Positions 24,673 through 33,662 of a DNA stretch of 64,000 bases are shown piece after piece. This stretch comes from Rhizobium terrae. Lineage in GTDB: Bacteria > Pseudomonadota > Alphaproteobacteria > Rhizobiales > Rhizobiaceae. The notes beneath the pieces were generated by a model. The model was not told the origin of the DNA and made no database searches. It worked only from the letters and a program-made list of their open reading frames with translations. Every line of letters starts with the position of its first letter. Position 1 is the stretch's first letter. The translations under genes and the position numbers were made by a program. Location of the stretch: positions 124,001-188,000 of the forward strand of contig NZ_QJKM01000015.1 in NCBI RefSeq assembly GCF_003425685.1, given 5' to 3'.

Positions 24673-25560
24673 ATGCCTTCACTCAAGGATCTGAAGAACC
24701 GGATCGCCTCCGTCAAGGCGACGCAGAAGATCACCAAAGCGATGAAAATGGTCGCTGCGGCGAAACTGCGCCGTGCGCAGGAGGCGGCCGAGGCCGCCCG
24801 TCCTTATGCGGAACGGATGAACAAGGTGCTGGCCAGCCTTTCGGCTGCCAATGCCGGCAATGCCGAGGCGCCGCTCCTGCTTTCGGGCACGGGCAAAGAC
24901 CAGGTTCACCTCCTGATCGTCGCAACCGGCGAACGCGGTCTGGCCGGGGGCTTCAATTCCTCGATCATCCGCCTTGCCCGAGACCACGCGCTGAAGCTCA
25001 TCGCCCAGGGCAAGACGGTGAAGATCCTGACCGTCGGCCGCAAGGGCAACGACATCCTGCGCCGTTCCTTCCGCGAGAACATCGTCGACTACGTGACGTT
25101 CCGCGAAGTGAAGTCGCTCGGTTTCGCCCAGGCCGACGAAGTGGCGCACAAGGTTCTTGCACTCTTCAACGCCGGCGAGTTCGACGTCGCGACACTGTTC
25201 TTCGCCCGCTTCCAGTCAGTGATCTCGCAGGTTGCGACCGCGCAGCAGATCATTCCGGCCAAGTTCGAAACCACAGGTGCAGAGGCTGCGGCCGACGCTT
25301 CTTCGGCTCTCTACGAATACGAGCCGAGCGAAGAGGAAATCCTCGAAGACCTGCTGCCGAAGAACATCGCGGTGCAGATCTTCCGGGCGCTGCTCGAAAA
25401 CAACGCTTCCTTCTATGGCGCGCAGATGTCCGCGATGGACAACGCAACGCGCAATGCCGGTGACATGATCAACAAGCTGACACTCAACTACAACCGTCAG
25501 CGCCAGGCGCAGATCACCAAGGAACTCATTGAAATCATTTCGGGCGCGGAAGCGCTCTGA
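24673..25560 (+). CDS. atpG: ATP synthase F1 gamma subunit
   Basis: 295 residues. N-terminal helix MPSLKDLKNRIASVKATQKITKAM and C-terminal helix MDNATRNAGDMINKLTLNYNR form the rotary coiled coil characteristic of gamma; the middle is the Rossmann-like globular domain. Rotation of gamma couples proton flow to the catalytic cycle. Slightly longer than E. coli gamma, as usual in rhizobia. Lies between atpA and atpD in the standard order. Confidence 0.97.
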   Translation: MPSLKDLKNRIASVKATQKITKAMKMVAAAKLRRAQEAAEAARPYAERMNKVLASLSAANAGNAEAPLLLSGTGKDQVHLLIVATGERGLAGGFNSSIIRLARDHALKLIAQGKTVKILTVGRKGNDILRRSFRENIVDYVTFREVKSLGFAQADEVAHKVLALFNAGEFDVATLFFARFQSVISQVATAQQIIPAKFETTGAEAAADASSALYEYEPSEEEILEDLLPKNIAVQIFRALLENNASFYGAQMSAMDNATRNAGDMINKLTLNYNRQRQAQITKELIEIISGAEAL

Positions 25561-25584
25561 GGTACAAGAAAGAGGGTAAGTATC

Positions 25585-27015
25585 ATGGCTATCGCAACGG
25601 GCACGTCCCTCGGTAAGGTGACGCAGGTTATCGGCGCCGTCGTCGACGTCGCATTCGACGGCGAACTGCCGGCGATCCTGAACGCGCTTGAAACCGACAA
25701 CAACGGCAATCGCCTCGTTCTCGAAGTCGCGCAGCACCTCGGCGAAAACTCCGTCCGCACGATCGCGATGGATAGCACCGAAGGTCTCGTTCGCGGTCAG
25801 CAGGTTGCCGACACCGGCGCTCCGATCACAGTTCCGGTCGGTCCGGAAACGCTCGGCCGCATCATGAACGTCATCGGCGAGCCGGTCGACGAAGCTGGTC
25901 CGCTTACCACGTCCGGCAGGCGCGCCATCCACCAGGAAGCTCCGTCCTACGTCGACCAGTCGACCGAGGGCCAGATCCTCGTCACCGGCATCAAGGTCGT
26001 CGATCTTCTCGCGCCTTACGCAAAGGGCGGCAAGATCGGCCTTTTCGGCGGTGCAGGCGTCGGCAAGACCGTTCTCATCATGGAACTCATCAACAACGTC
26101 GCGAAGGCACACGGCGGTTACTCCGTGTTCGCGGGCGTCGGTGAGCGCACCCGCGAAGGCAACGACCTCTATCACGAAATGATCGAGTCGGGCGTCAACA
26201 AGCATGGCGGCGGCGAAGGCTCCAAGGCCGCGCTGGTTTACGGCCAGATGAACGAACCGCCGGGCGCCCGCGCTCGCGTCGCTCTGACGGGTTTGACCAT
26301 CGCCGAAGACTTCCGCGACAAGGGGCAGGACGTTCTGTTCTTCGTCGACAACATCTTCCGCTTCACCCAGGCAGGTTCGGAAGTGTCCGCTCTGCTCGGC
26401 CGTATCCCGTCGGCCGTCGGTTATCAGCCGACGCTTGCGACCGACATGGGCGCGATGCAGGAGCGCATCACCACCACGACAAAGGGTTCGATCACCTCGG
26501 TTCAGGCCATCTACGTTCCGGCCGACGACCTGACCGACCCGGCACCGGCAACCTCGTTCGCGCACCTGGACGCTACGACCGTTCTGTCGCGCTCGATCGC
26601 CGAAAAGGGCATTTATCCGGCCGTCGACCCGCTCGACTCCACCTCGCGCATGCTCGACCCGATGGTCGTCGGCGAAGAGCACTACGAAGTCGCCCGTAAG
26701 GTCCAGACGACGCTGCAGCGCTACAAGGCCCTGCAGGACATCATCGCCATCCTCGGCATGGACGAACTGTCCGAAGAGGACAAGATGACGGTGGCCCGCG
26801 CCCGCAAGATCGAGCGCTTCCTGTCTCAGCCGTTCTTCGTCGCCGAAGTCTTCACCGGTTCGCCGGGCAAGCTCGTCGCGCTTGAAGACACGATCAAGGG
26901 CTTCAAGGGCCTGGTCAACGGCGAATACGACCACCTGCCGGAAGCTGCCTTCTACATGGTCGGTTCGATCGAAGAAGCCATGGAAAAGGCAAAGAAGCTG
27001 GCTGAAGCCGCTTGA
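25585..27015 (+). CDS. atpD: ATP synthase F1 beta subunit
   Basis: 476 residues. Catalytic subunit with P-loop GGAGVGKTVLI near 155, catalytic Glu in GERTREGNDLY, and the DELSEEDKMTV motif that contacts gamma. The short N-terminal extension MAIATGTSLGKVTQVIGAVVDVAF is normal for alphaproteobacteria. SD AGAGGG upstream of the ATG at 25585. An antisense open frame spans much of this gene and atpG but lacks any coding support. Confidence 0.98.
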   Translation: MAIATGTSLGKVTQVIGAVVDVAFDGELPAILNALETDNNGNRLVLEVAQHLGENSVRTIAMDSTEGLVRGQQVADTGAPITVPVGPETLGRIMNVIGEPVDEAGPLTTSGRRAIHQEAPSYVDQSTEGQILVTGIKVVDLLAPYAKGGKIGLFGGAGVGKTVLIMELINNVAKAHGGYSVFAGVGERTREGNDLYHEMIESGVNKHGGGEGSKAALVYGQMNEPPGARARVALTGLTIAEDFRDKGQDVLFFVDNIFRFTQAGSEVSALLGRIPSAVGYQPTLATDMGAMQERITTTTKGSITSVQAIYVPADDLTDPAPATSFAHLDATTVLSRSIAEKGIYPAVDPLDSTSRMLDPMVVGEEHYEVARKVQTTLQRYKALQDIIAILGMDELSEEDKMTVARARKIERFLSQPFFVAEVFTGSPGKLVALEDTIKGFKGLVNGEYDHLPEAAFYMVGSIEEAMEKAKKLAEAA

Positions 27016-27126
27016 TAGCTGACAAGACGGCGCGTGGGCGAATTCCGGCGCGCCATTCCTGCATGTGAGACGCAAGCCCGCGCAGAGCATTCCAGCCCCG
27101 TGGGATAATCGAGGAAGTGGACCTTC

Positions 27127-27534
27127 ATGGCCGACGCTTTCAACTTTGAACTGGTTTCGCCCGAGCGGCTGCTCGTTTCGGAAAAGGTCTCCGAAGTGGT
27201 GATCCCGGCGACGCTTGGCGAAATGACGGTGCTTGCCAACCATGCGCCGACGATGACAACCATCAAGCCGGGCGTGGTTTCCGTGAAGCTTGCTTCCGGT
27301 CAGGTCAACAAATACGTCGTATTCGGCGGCTTCGCCGACATCCTGCCGACGAGTTGCACGCTGCTGGCGGAGTCGGCGGTGCCGGCCAACGAGCTGACCC
27401 GCGACACGCTGCAGAAGCGCATCGAGGCGACGCAGGCCGAAATTTCCAAGGCGACCGGGGACGAGCACAAGACGAAGCTGGAGCAGTTCCTTGCCGAACT
27501 GACCCACCTCAACGGTGTAGTTGTCGCCGCCTGA
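27127..27534 (+). CDS. atpC: ATP synthase F1 epsilon subunit
   Basis: 135 residues, starts MADAFNFELVSPERLL. N-terminal beta-sandwich (1-85, with GEMTVLANHAPTMTTIKPGV) and a C-terminal helical hairpin (about 92-133) that in other bacteria inhibits ATP hydrolysis. A 111-base gap separates it from atpD, as commonly found in Rhizobiaceae. The operon ends here with a clear intrinsic terminator. Confidence 0.97.
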   Translation: MADAFNFELVSPERLLVSEKVSEVVIPATLGEMTVLANHAPTMTTIKPGVVSVKLASGQVNKYVVFGGFADILPTSCTLLAESAVPANELTRDTLQKRIEATQAEISKATGDEHKTKLEQFLAELTHLNGVVVAA

Positions 27535-27561
27535 TCGAGACAGCTGCGACCGGATGAAGAC

Positions 27562-27590
27562 AAGGCGGCCCTCGGACCGCCTTTTTTCTT
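27562..27590 (+). terminator. Intrinsic terminator of the atp operon
   Basis: AAGGCGG (27562-27568) and CCGCCTT (27577-27583) form a perfect 7-bp stem with an eight-base loop, followed by TTTTCTTTTT. It lies 27 bases after the atpC stop. Confidence 0.92.
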
Positions 27591-27777
27591 TTTGCCGAGA
27601 TGTTTTTGACGCGTCCGGTGCCCTTCCTTCGTTATCTTCGGGCTTATATCGAGGATCCGCTGAGCCTCGGTGGAAATCGATGCAGATGTTTGGAAGATCG
27701 CCAAGCATGTTGGAGGCAGGCTCGCGCATGGCCGGAAACGGTGCCTTCAGCCGCGAGTTATGCCCAGCCCGTGACGG

Positions 27778-28674
27778 CTAGAGTCCTGACAATAGATGCT
27801 GGTGAAGGCGGGCGGCGCCGGGGGACAGGGAGCGATAGCGCGGCATGCCGAGGTAATAGCCGTAACCGGTTTCGACGCGATCCGAACCGAGTTCGACCAG
27901 GGTGCCGGCCGCCAGTTCCTCGGCAATCAGGCCGGTGCTGCCGAGAGTGATGCCCTCGCCGCGCAAGGCCGCATCGACAGCCATGGAATAGGTCGAAAAC
28001 GAGAAACGGGGACTCGGTCGGACCTTCGGAGGGCGCTGGATGCGGGTGAACCACTGGCGAAAGGATATCCAGTGGGCGTTGAACCGTTCGTAGTCGATGA
28101 GGTCGAGGCCGGCGATCTGCTCGGCGGAAAGGGTTGGCCGATCCAGGCTGCGCCGTGCGAGATAGGCGGGCGAGGCGACGGGCACGAGAATCTCCTTCAT
28201 CAACAGCGTCAGGTTCCAGCGAGGATGCTCGCCGGTGGCATAGAGAATGACGAGGTCATTGGCCTCCGATGCCAGTTCGGAGGGCGAGTCGGTGGTCAGC
28301 AGCCGGACGGAGACCGACGGGCTTTCATTGTCGAAATCCTTCAGCCGCTTGCCGAGCCAGAGATGCGAGACCGAGCCGCTGGCCGCGATCGAGATGATCT
28401 CCCGTCCGCCGCCGCGGAACGGCTCCAGACTCTCCTCCAGATATTCGAGCGTGGCACGCACCCGCTGGGACAGCCGTTCGCCTTCCGGCGTCAGGGCCAG
28501 GTTGCGGCCGCGCCGGGTGAAGAGCCTGGCGCCGAGCTGGTCTTCCAGCCCCTGAATGCGACGGCTGACGGCGGCCTGGGTGATATGCAGTTCGCGACCG
28601 GCGCGGGAGAAGTTCATGAAGCGGCAGGCGGCATCGAAGACACGGAAGGCCTCCAGAGGGATTCGGTCAAGCAT
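27778..28674 (-). CDS. LysR-type regulator, GcvA-like
   Basis: 298 residues. N-terminal winged helix-turn-helix (about 5-65: EAFRVFDAACRFMNFSRAG then ITQAAVSRRIQGLEDQLG) and a C-terminal effector domain (about 90-295). The N-terminal pattern resembles the GcvA/AmpR group. It is transcribed divergently from the iron alcohol dehydrogenase gene across 109 bases containing a dyad, so it probably regulates that cluster. An earlier ATG at 28686 is possible; 28674 is chosen for the GGAG six bases upstream of it. Confidence 0.88.
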   Translation of the reverse strand: MLDRIPLEAFRVFDAACRFMNFSRAGRELHITQAAVSRRIQGLEDQLGARLFTRRGRNLALTPEGERLSQRVRATLEYLEESLEPFRGGGREIISIAASGSVSHLWLGKRLKDFDNESPSVSVRLLTTDSPSELASEANDLVILYATGEHPRWNLTLLMKEILVPVASPAYLARRSLDRPTLSAEQIAGLDLIDYERFNAHWISFRQWFTRIQRPPKVRPSPRFSFSTYSMAVDAALRGEGITLGSTGLIAEELAAGTLVELGSDRVETGYGYYLGMPRYRSLSPGAARLHQHLLSGL

Positions 28675-28743
28675 CGACATCTCCATAACTTCAGATCATC
28701 AACTAACCCGAAAAAGCGATGGATTTGAAGATGTGAGATCGTG

Positions 28744-28760
28744 ATGCAGACTGGCTGCAT
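28744..28760. promoter_or_regulatory. Dyad ATGCAG-N5-CTGCAT, candidate LysR operator
   Basis: Perfect 6-bp inverted repeat with five-base centre in the divergent lysR-adh intergenic region, 23 bases before the adh start. Position and symmetry fit a LysR-type binding site controlling the catabolic cluster and possibly autoregulation. Confidence 0.45.
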
Positions 28761-28783
28761 TCTCTTGAGCCGGATTTTGCCCC

Positions 28784-29929
28784 TTGTCATTCTCGACCTC
28801 CTTCATTCCCGACATACGCTTCGGCGCCGGTTCCTTCGGCGAGGTCGCTTCCGCCGCCAAGTGTTTTGAAAACGTCCGCAAGGCGCTTGTCGTCATGGAT
28901 GGTTTTCTCGCTTCGTCGGGGCTCGCCAGGACGCTCGCGGGCGATCTCGCCGAAGCGGGGATCGAACCTTTCCTGTATTCGGATTTCTCGGGCGAGCCGA
29001 AGCTCGACCATGTGCGTGCGGCGACGGAGGCGGCCAGAGGGACTGATCTGGTGATCGGGGTTGGTGGCGGATCGGCGCTGGATATCGCCAAGATCGCTGC
29101 CTGTTGCGCCGCTTCCGGCGAGGATGTGATGCGCTATGCGCTGGCCGTGAACCCGCTTCCGAAGAACCCGCTCAGGAAGATCATGGTGCCGACCACGGCC
29201 GGCACCGGGTCCGAGACGTCCGCAACCAACATCTTCACTGGTCCTGAAAGCAGGAAACTATGGATCTGGGGCAGGGAGACCAAGGCGGATCTCGTTCTTC
29301 TCGATCCGGCGCTCACCCTGTCGCTGCCACCGCATCTGACCGCCTGGTGCGGCATGGACGCCTTCATCCATGCGTTCGAGGCCTGTACCAACCGTAATGC
29401 GCATATGGGCGCGAAGCTTTATGCCCACGAGGCGATGCGGCTGGTAGCGGGGTCGCTGGAGGCCGCGGTCAAGGTGCCAGGAAATCTCGACGCTCGCGGC
29501 AGGGTTCTGCTGGGCTCCTGTTATGCAGGCATCGCGATCGACAATTGCGGCACGGCGGTGGCGCACAATATCAGTCATGCGCTGGCCGGGCTGGCGCCGA
29601 TCCATCACGGGCTTGCCACGGCACTCGGTTTCGAGGCGAGCCTGGCCTGGCTCATTGAGGCGAACACGCCGGACCTCCATGCGGCGGCCAAGGTGCTCAA
29701 GCTTGAATCCGTGGCCGCACTGCCGGCTTTCGTTTCCGATCTGATGAACCGCTGCGGCATTGTCCGCGCCCTGCCGAAGGGTTTCGAACCGTTTACGGCA
29801 GCTGATCTGGCGGCCGAGATGTGGGCTCCGGAGAACCAGCCGATGCGGCGCTCGACCATCCGGGATATTTTCGATGCCGACATTCATGCCCTTGCGGGGA
29901 AAGTCATGTCGCTGCCAAAAACATTATGA
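28784..29929 (+). CDS. Iron-containing alcohol dehydrogenase
   Basis: 381 residues of the group III (Fe-ADH) family. NAD-binding GGGSALDIAK near 89-98, the PTTAGTGSE segment near 133-141, and metal-site residues Asp/His in GMDAFIHAFEA plus the histidines in AHNISHALAGLAPIHHGLA. Oxidises or reduces an unidentified alcohol/aldehyde pair. The start must be TTG at 28784, because an in-frame TGA lies just upstream and the next ATG would cut off the conserved MSFSTSFIPDIRFGAG N-terminus. First gene of a four-gene run; aldehyde dehydrogenase starts 13 bases downstream. Confidence 0.88.
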   Translation: MSFSTSFIPDIRFGAGSFGEVASAAKCFENVRKALVVMDGFLASSGLARTLAGDLAEAGIEPFLYSDFSGEPKLDHVRAATEAARGTDLVIGVGGGSALDIAKIAACCAASGEDVMRYALAVNPLPKNPLRKIMVPTTAGTGSETSATNIFTGPESRKLWIWGRETKADLVLLDPALTLSLPPHLTAWCGMDAFIHAFEACTNRNAHMGAKLYAHEAMRLVAGSLEAAVKVPGNLDARGRVLLGSCYAGIAIDNCGTAVAHNISHALAGLAPIHHGLATALGFEASLAWLIEANTPDLHAAAKVLKLESVAALPAFVSDLMNRCGIVRALPKGFEPFTAADLAAEMWAPENQPMRRSTIRDIFDADIHALAGKVMSLPKTL

Positions 29930-29942
29930 CAGGGAGGCTCCG

Positions 29943-31442
29943 ATGAGCAGGACCTATACCCGCGACCATTGGGAAAATGCGCTTGTTCACCTTAGACCGG
30001 AGGGCCGGCATTTTATCGACGGCGAGTTCCGGGCGTCGGCATCCGGCGAAACTTTCACCCGCATCCGGCCGATGGACGGCAAACCCGGTGCCGAACTCGC
30101 ACGCGGCCGAGCAGCGGATATCGATGCGGCGGTGATAGCGGCGCGGACGGCGTTCGAGACCGGCGTCTGGCGGAGGAGGGAGCCGCTCGAAAGGAAAAGG
30201 ATCATGCTGCGCTGGGCGGACCTGATCCGGGAGCATGGCGAGGAACTCGCCCTGCTGGAGACACTCGATGTCGGCAAGCCGGTGCTGGCATCGCTGAATG
30301 TCGACGTGAGACTCTGTGCCGACGGCATCCAGTATTATGCCGAGATGATCGACAAGATGTATGACGAAATCGCCCCCACGGGACCGAATGCCCGCGCGCT
30401 GGTCCGCAAGGTGCCGCTCGGGGTGGTCGGCGCGATCACGCCGTGGAACTATCCGATGATCATCGACGCCTGGAAGCTCGGGCCGGCGATCGCGGCGGGC
30501 AATTCCGTCGTGCTGAAGCCGGCCGAGCAGTCGTCGCTTTCGGCGATCCGGCTCGCAGCGCTGGCCGCCGAGGCTGGTCTGCCCGCAGGCGTGTTGAATG
30601 TCGTGACTGGTTATGGCGAGGAGGCGGGCAAGCCGCTGGCGCTGCACATGGACGTCGACATGATCGCCTTTACCGGCTCGACCGAAGTGGGCAAGCTGAT
30701 CATGGGTTATGCGGCGCAATCGAACGTCAAGCGTGTGGCGCTGGAACTCGGCGGCAAGTCGCCGCTCGTGGTCTTCGAGGATGCCGATCTGGACGCGGCC
30801 GCTTCAGCGGCGGCCTGGGGCTGTTTCTACAATTCGGGGGAAACCTGCCATGCCTCGACGCGGCTTCTGGTGCAGCGGTCGGTGCAGGACAAGCTGATCG
30901 AGAAGATCGAAGCGGTGACGAAGAGCGATATCGCCTTGGCGCATCCCTTTGATCCCTCGGCCCAGATCGGGGCGCTGATCGAGGAAGAGCACATGAGGAA
31001 AGTGCTGGGCATGATCGCGGCCGGGGAAAAGGAGGGGGCAAGGCGGGCCTTCGGCGCGCAGCAGGTTCTCACCGAGACAGGGGGATATTACGTTTCCCCG
31101 GGCGTCTTCGTCGACATGACGAACGACATGAGCCTGGCACGGCAGGAGATTTTTGGCCCGGTGCTGGCCGCGATCCCCTTCGATACGGAAGAGGAGGCGC
31201 TGAGACTTGCCAACGACACGATCTATGGCTTGGCGGGCGCGGTGTTCACAAAGGACATGGACCGGGCGCATCGGTTCTCCGAGGCGATCCATGCGGGCAC
31301 GGTGTGGATCAATACCTATGACATGTCGAACTTCGCCACGCCCTTCGGCGGGTTCAGGCAGTCGGGTTTCGGACGCGACCGTTCGGTGCACGCGATCGAC
31401 AAATATTGCGACTACAAGACGATCTGGCAGCAGTTCGGATAG
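29943..31442 (+). CDS. NAD(P)-dependent aldehyde dehydrogenase
   Basis: 499 residues, classical ALDH length. General base Glu268 in LELGGKSPLVVF and nucleophile Cys302 in NSGETCHASTR are at the canonical spacing; cofactor-binding PWNYPM and FTGSTEVGK are present. Similar to betaine-aldehyde or gamma-aminobutyraldehyde type enzymes, but the substrate is not determined by sequence. GGGAGG lies five bases upstream of the ATG. Probably oxidises the aldehyde made by the upstream Fe-ADH. The enolase-superfamily gene follows after 21 bases. Confidence 0.92.
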   Translation: MSRTYTRDHWENALVHLRPEGRHFIDGEFRASASGETFTRIRPMDGKPGAELARGRAADIDAAVIAARTAFETGVWRRREPLERKRIMLRWADLIREHGEELALLETLDVGKPVLASLNVDVRLCADGIQYYAEMIDKMYDEIAPTGPNARALVRKVPLGVVGAITPWNYPMIIDAWKLGPAIAAGNSVVLKPAEQSSLSAIRLAALAAEAGLPAGVLNVVTGYGEEAGKPLALHMDVDMIAFTGSTEVGKLIMGYAAQSNVKRVALELGGKSPLVVFEDADLDAAASAAAWGCFYNSGETCHASTRLLVQRSVQDKLIEKIEAVTKSDIALAHPFDPSAQIGALIEEEHMRKVLGMIAAGEKEGARRAFGAQQVLTETGGYYVSPGVFVDMTNDMSLARQEIFGPVLAAIPFDTEEEALRLANDTIYGLAGAVFTKDMDRAHRFSEAIHAGTVWINTYDMSNFATPFGGFRQSGFGRDRSVHAIDKYCDYKTIWQQFG

Positions 31443-31463
31443 GCACTCGCCCGGGGAGGGGAT

Positions 31464-32588
31464 ATGAGCCGCATCGCCTCGATAGACATTTCGCATCACC
31501 GCCTGAAGCTCGATCCGCCGTTCAAGGCAAGCTGGGATGGTAGGCCGCGGCATTATTTCGACGCCACGATCGTGCGGGTGCGGGATGAGGATGGCCGCGA
31601 GGGGATCGGGTCCGGTGACCTGATGAAGGGGTTCGAAGGGCACGAGGACCTGTTCATCGGGCAGGACCCGCGGCATCTGGAACGCCATTACGAGGTGCTG
31701 TCGCATATCAATTTTCATTATGGCCGTTGCTGGCCGCTCGATCTGGCGCTGTGGGACCTCGCCGGCAAGGTGACCGGCGAGCCGGTGTGGCGCATGCTCG
31801 GCGGGCGGGCCGATCGGGTGCGGCTTTATGCGTCCTCCGGGGTGTTGCGGGAACCCGTTGACATGGCGGAGCAGGCGGAGCGTTACGTGGAGGAAGGGTT
31901 TCCGGCGATGAAGGTGCGCTTTTCCTCTTCCGCCGGCGGGCGGTCGAGCTGGCGCGACGACATCGAGGCGTTGGAGGCGATCCGCATGCGGGTGGGTTCG
32001 AAGCTGGAGCTCATGGTCGACTGTAACCAGGGTTGGCGCATGCCCTGGGATACGACGCTTCCCTGGACCTTCAAGGATGCGCTCGCCGTGGCGCGGGAAC
32101 TGGAGCAACTCGGCGTCTATTGGATGGAAGAGCCGCTGCACCGCTCCGACCTCAAGGGCATGAAGGCGCTGAAGGATGCGACCTGCGTGCGCATTGCCGG
32201 TGGCGAGATGACCCGGGAACTTCATGAATTCCGCGACATCATCGAAGAGCGAGCCCTGGACGTGATCCAGCCGGATGTGGCGCTGGTGGGCGGCATAACC
32301 GGCTGCCGGCGGCTTGTCTACCAGGCGCGCGAGGCGGGCATGATGTTCACGCCGCATAGCTGGACCAACGGCATCGGCGTGCTGGCCAACGCGCATCTGA
32401 CGGCCGGTGCGGGCGACGCGCCGTTTCTCGAATATCCCTACGACAATCCCGAATGGAGCGAGGCGAGGCGGGATTTCTTGCTTGTTGAGCCGCTCCAACA
32501 TGCGGGCGGCTGGCTGAAGCTCGGCGAGGCGCCGGGTCTCGGCATCGTGCTGGACGAAGAGCGGTTGAAGGCGACGCGGATCAGCTGA
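31464..32588 (+). CDS. Enolase-superfamily enzyme (mandelate racemase/muconate lactonizing-like)
   Basis: 374 residues with the N-terminal capping domain (about 1-125) and modified TIM barrel. Metal ligands appear as Asp186 (VDCNQGW), Glu222 (WMEEPLH) and Glu248 (AGGEMT). The catalytic bases are Lys150 in a K-x-R motif (MKVRF) and a His298-Asp271 dyad (TPHSW, QPDVA), spaced 27 residues as in mandelate racemase. This supports an acid-sugar dehydratase or racemase acting on a 2-hydroxy acid; the substrate is unknown. Sits between aldehyde dehydrogenase and an L-lactate-type dehydrogenase, consistent with processing an aldonic or hydroxy acid. Confidence 0.85.
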   Translation: MSRIASIDISHHRLKLDPPFKASWDGRPRHYFDATIVRVRDEDGREGIGSGDLMKGFEGHEDLFIGQDPRHLERHYEVLSHINFHYGRCWPLDLALWDLAGKVTGEPVWRMLGGRADRVRLYASSGVLREPVDMAEQAERYVEEGFPAMKVRFSSSAGGRSSWRDDIEALEAIRMRVGSKLELMVDCNQGWRMPWDTTLPWTFKDALAVARELEQLGVYWMEEPLHRSDLKGMKALKDATCVRIAGGEMTRELHEFRDIIEERALDVIQPDVALVGGITGCRRLVYQAREAGMMFTPHSWTNGIGVLANAHLTAGAGDAPFLEYPYDNPEWSEARRDFLLVEPLQHAGGWLKLGEAPGLGIVLDEERLKATRIS

Positions 32589-32647
32589 ATTCCGTTATCC
32601 CGATGCCATGGATTTCCGTTAGGTTGCGCGCTTTCGGGAGATGGTTC

Positions 32648-33580
32648 ATGAAAATCGGCATCGTCGGGGCAGGGATGGTGGGAAGTTCGGCGGGTTTTGC
32701 GCTCGCCATCACGGGCACGGCCAGCGAACTGGTGCTGGTCGACCGGAACGAGGCGCTGGCGATTGCGCAGGCCGAGGATATTTCCCATGCGGTACCGTTC
32801 ATGTCGGCTACCCGCGTCAGGGCAGGCAATTATGCCGATCTGGCTGGGGCCGGTGTCGTCATCCTGGCGGCCGGTGTGAACCAGAAGCCGGGCGAGACGC
32901 GGCTGGAATTGCTGGAGCGTAATGCCTCGGTCTTCCAGGAGATTGTCGGACAGGTTCTGAGCGTGGTGCCCGCCCCCATCCTGCTGGTCGCGTCCAATCC
33001 CGTGGATATCATCACCCAGATGACGACGCGGCTCTCCGGCCTGTCGCCGCAGCGGGTGATCGGTTCCGGGACGATCCTGGATACCGCCCGGTTCCGCAGC
33101 CTGGTCGGCCGGCACTTGAAAATCTCTCCGCAATCCATCCACGCCTATGTGGTCGGCGAGCACGGTGATAGTGAAGTGCTGGCCTGGTCCGGCGCGCGTG
33201 CGGGTTCGGTGGACCTTGCGTCTTTCGCAGCCCAGGTCGGCGCGCCGTTGACGAACGAGGTCCGGATGTCGATCGATCACGACGTCCGCAACGCCGCTTA
33301 CAAGATCATCGCGGGAAAGGGTGCGACCTATTACGGCATCGGCGCCGGGCTTGTGCGTATCGTCAGGGCGATCGCTTCGGATCAGGGCGCCGTGTTGTCG
33401 GTCTCGATGCTCACGGAAAGGGTGGCGGGTGTGGAACATGTGGCACTGTCGCTGCCGCGCGTCGTTGGTGCGACGGGAGTGACGGCCGATCTCTTTCCGG
33501 ATCTTGATCCGGCCGAAAATCTGGCGTTGCAGCAGAGCGCCGAATTGCTCAAGCAATTGGCCGATAGCCTGAACGTCTGA
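32648..33580 (+). CDS. L-lactate dehydrogenase-type 2-hydroxyacid dehydrogenase
   Basis: 310 residues. Rossmann motif GAGMVG (7-12), mobile loop VNQKPGETR with Gln79 at the position that favours lactate over malate, substrate Arg150 (DTARFR) and catalytic His172 (GEHGDSE). This differs from Mdh at 3329, which has Arg at the equivalent site. It would interconvert pyruvate (or another 2-oxo acid) and the L-2-hydroxy acid with NAD(H). The start at 32648 (MKIGIVGAGM) is preferred to an ATG 45 bases upstream. Last enzyme gene of the cluster, 59 bases after the enolase-superfamily gene. Confidence 0.88.
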   Translation: MKIGIVGAGMVGSSAGFALAITGTASELVLVDRNEALAIAQAEDISHAVPFMSATRVRAGNYADLAGAGVVILAAGVNQKPGETRLELLERNASVFQEIVGQVLSVVPAPILLVASNPVDIITQMTTRLSGLSPQRVIGSGTILDTARFRSLVGRHLKISPQSIHAYVVGEHGDSEVLAWSGARAGSVDLASFAAQVGAPLTNEVRMSIDHDVRNAAYKIIAGKGATYYGIGAGLVRIVRAIASDQGAVLSVSMLTERVAGVEHVALSLPRVVGATGVTADLFPDLDPAENLALQQSAELLKQLADSLNV

Positions 33581-33662
33581 AGCCACACCAGCGCGGATAT
33601 GATTGTTGCGGCCTTGTCTGTCGTCCCTCGACAGGCTAGCCCTTTCCACGCGGAGGATTGCG

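Noticed and set aside
25216..27729. Very long minus-strand open frame (837 codons) antisense to atpG-atpD-atpC
   Set aside because: It mirrors three unmistakable ATP synthase genes; its translation is Arg/His/Asp-rich with no recognisable domain, as expected from the antisense of GC-rich coding DNA.
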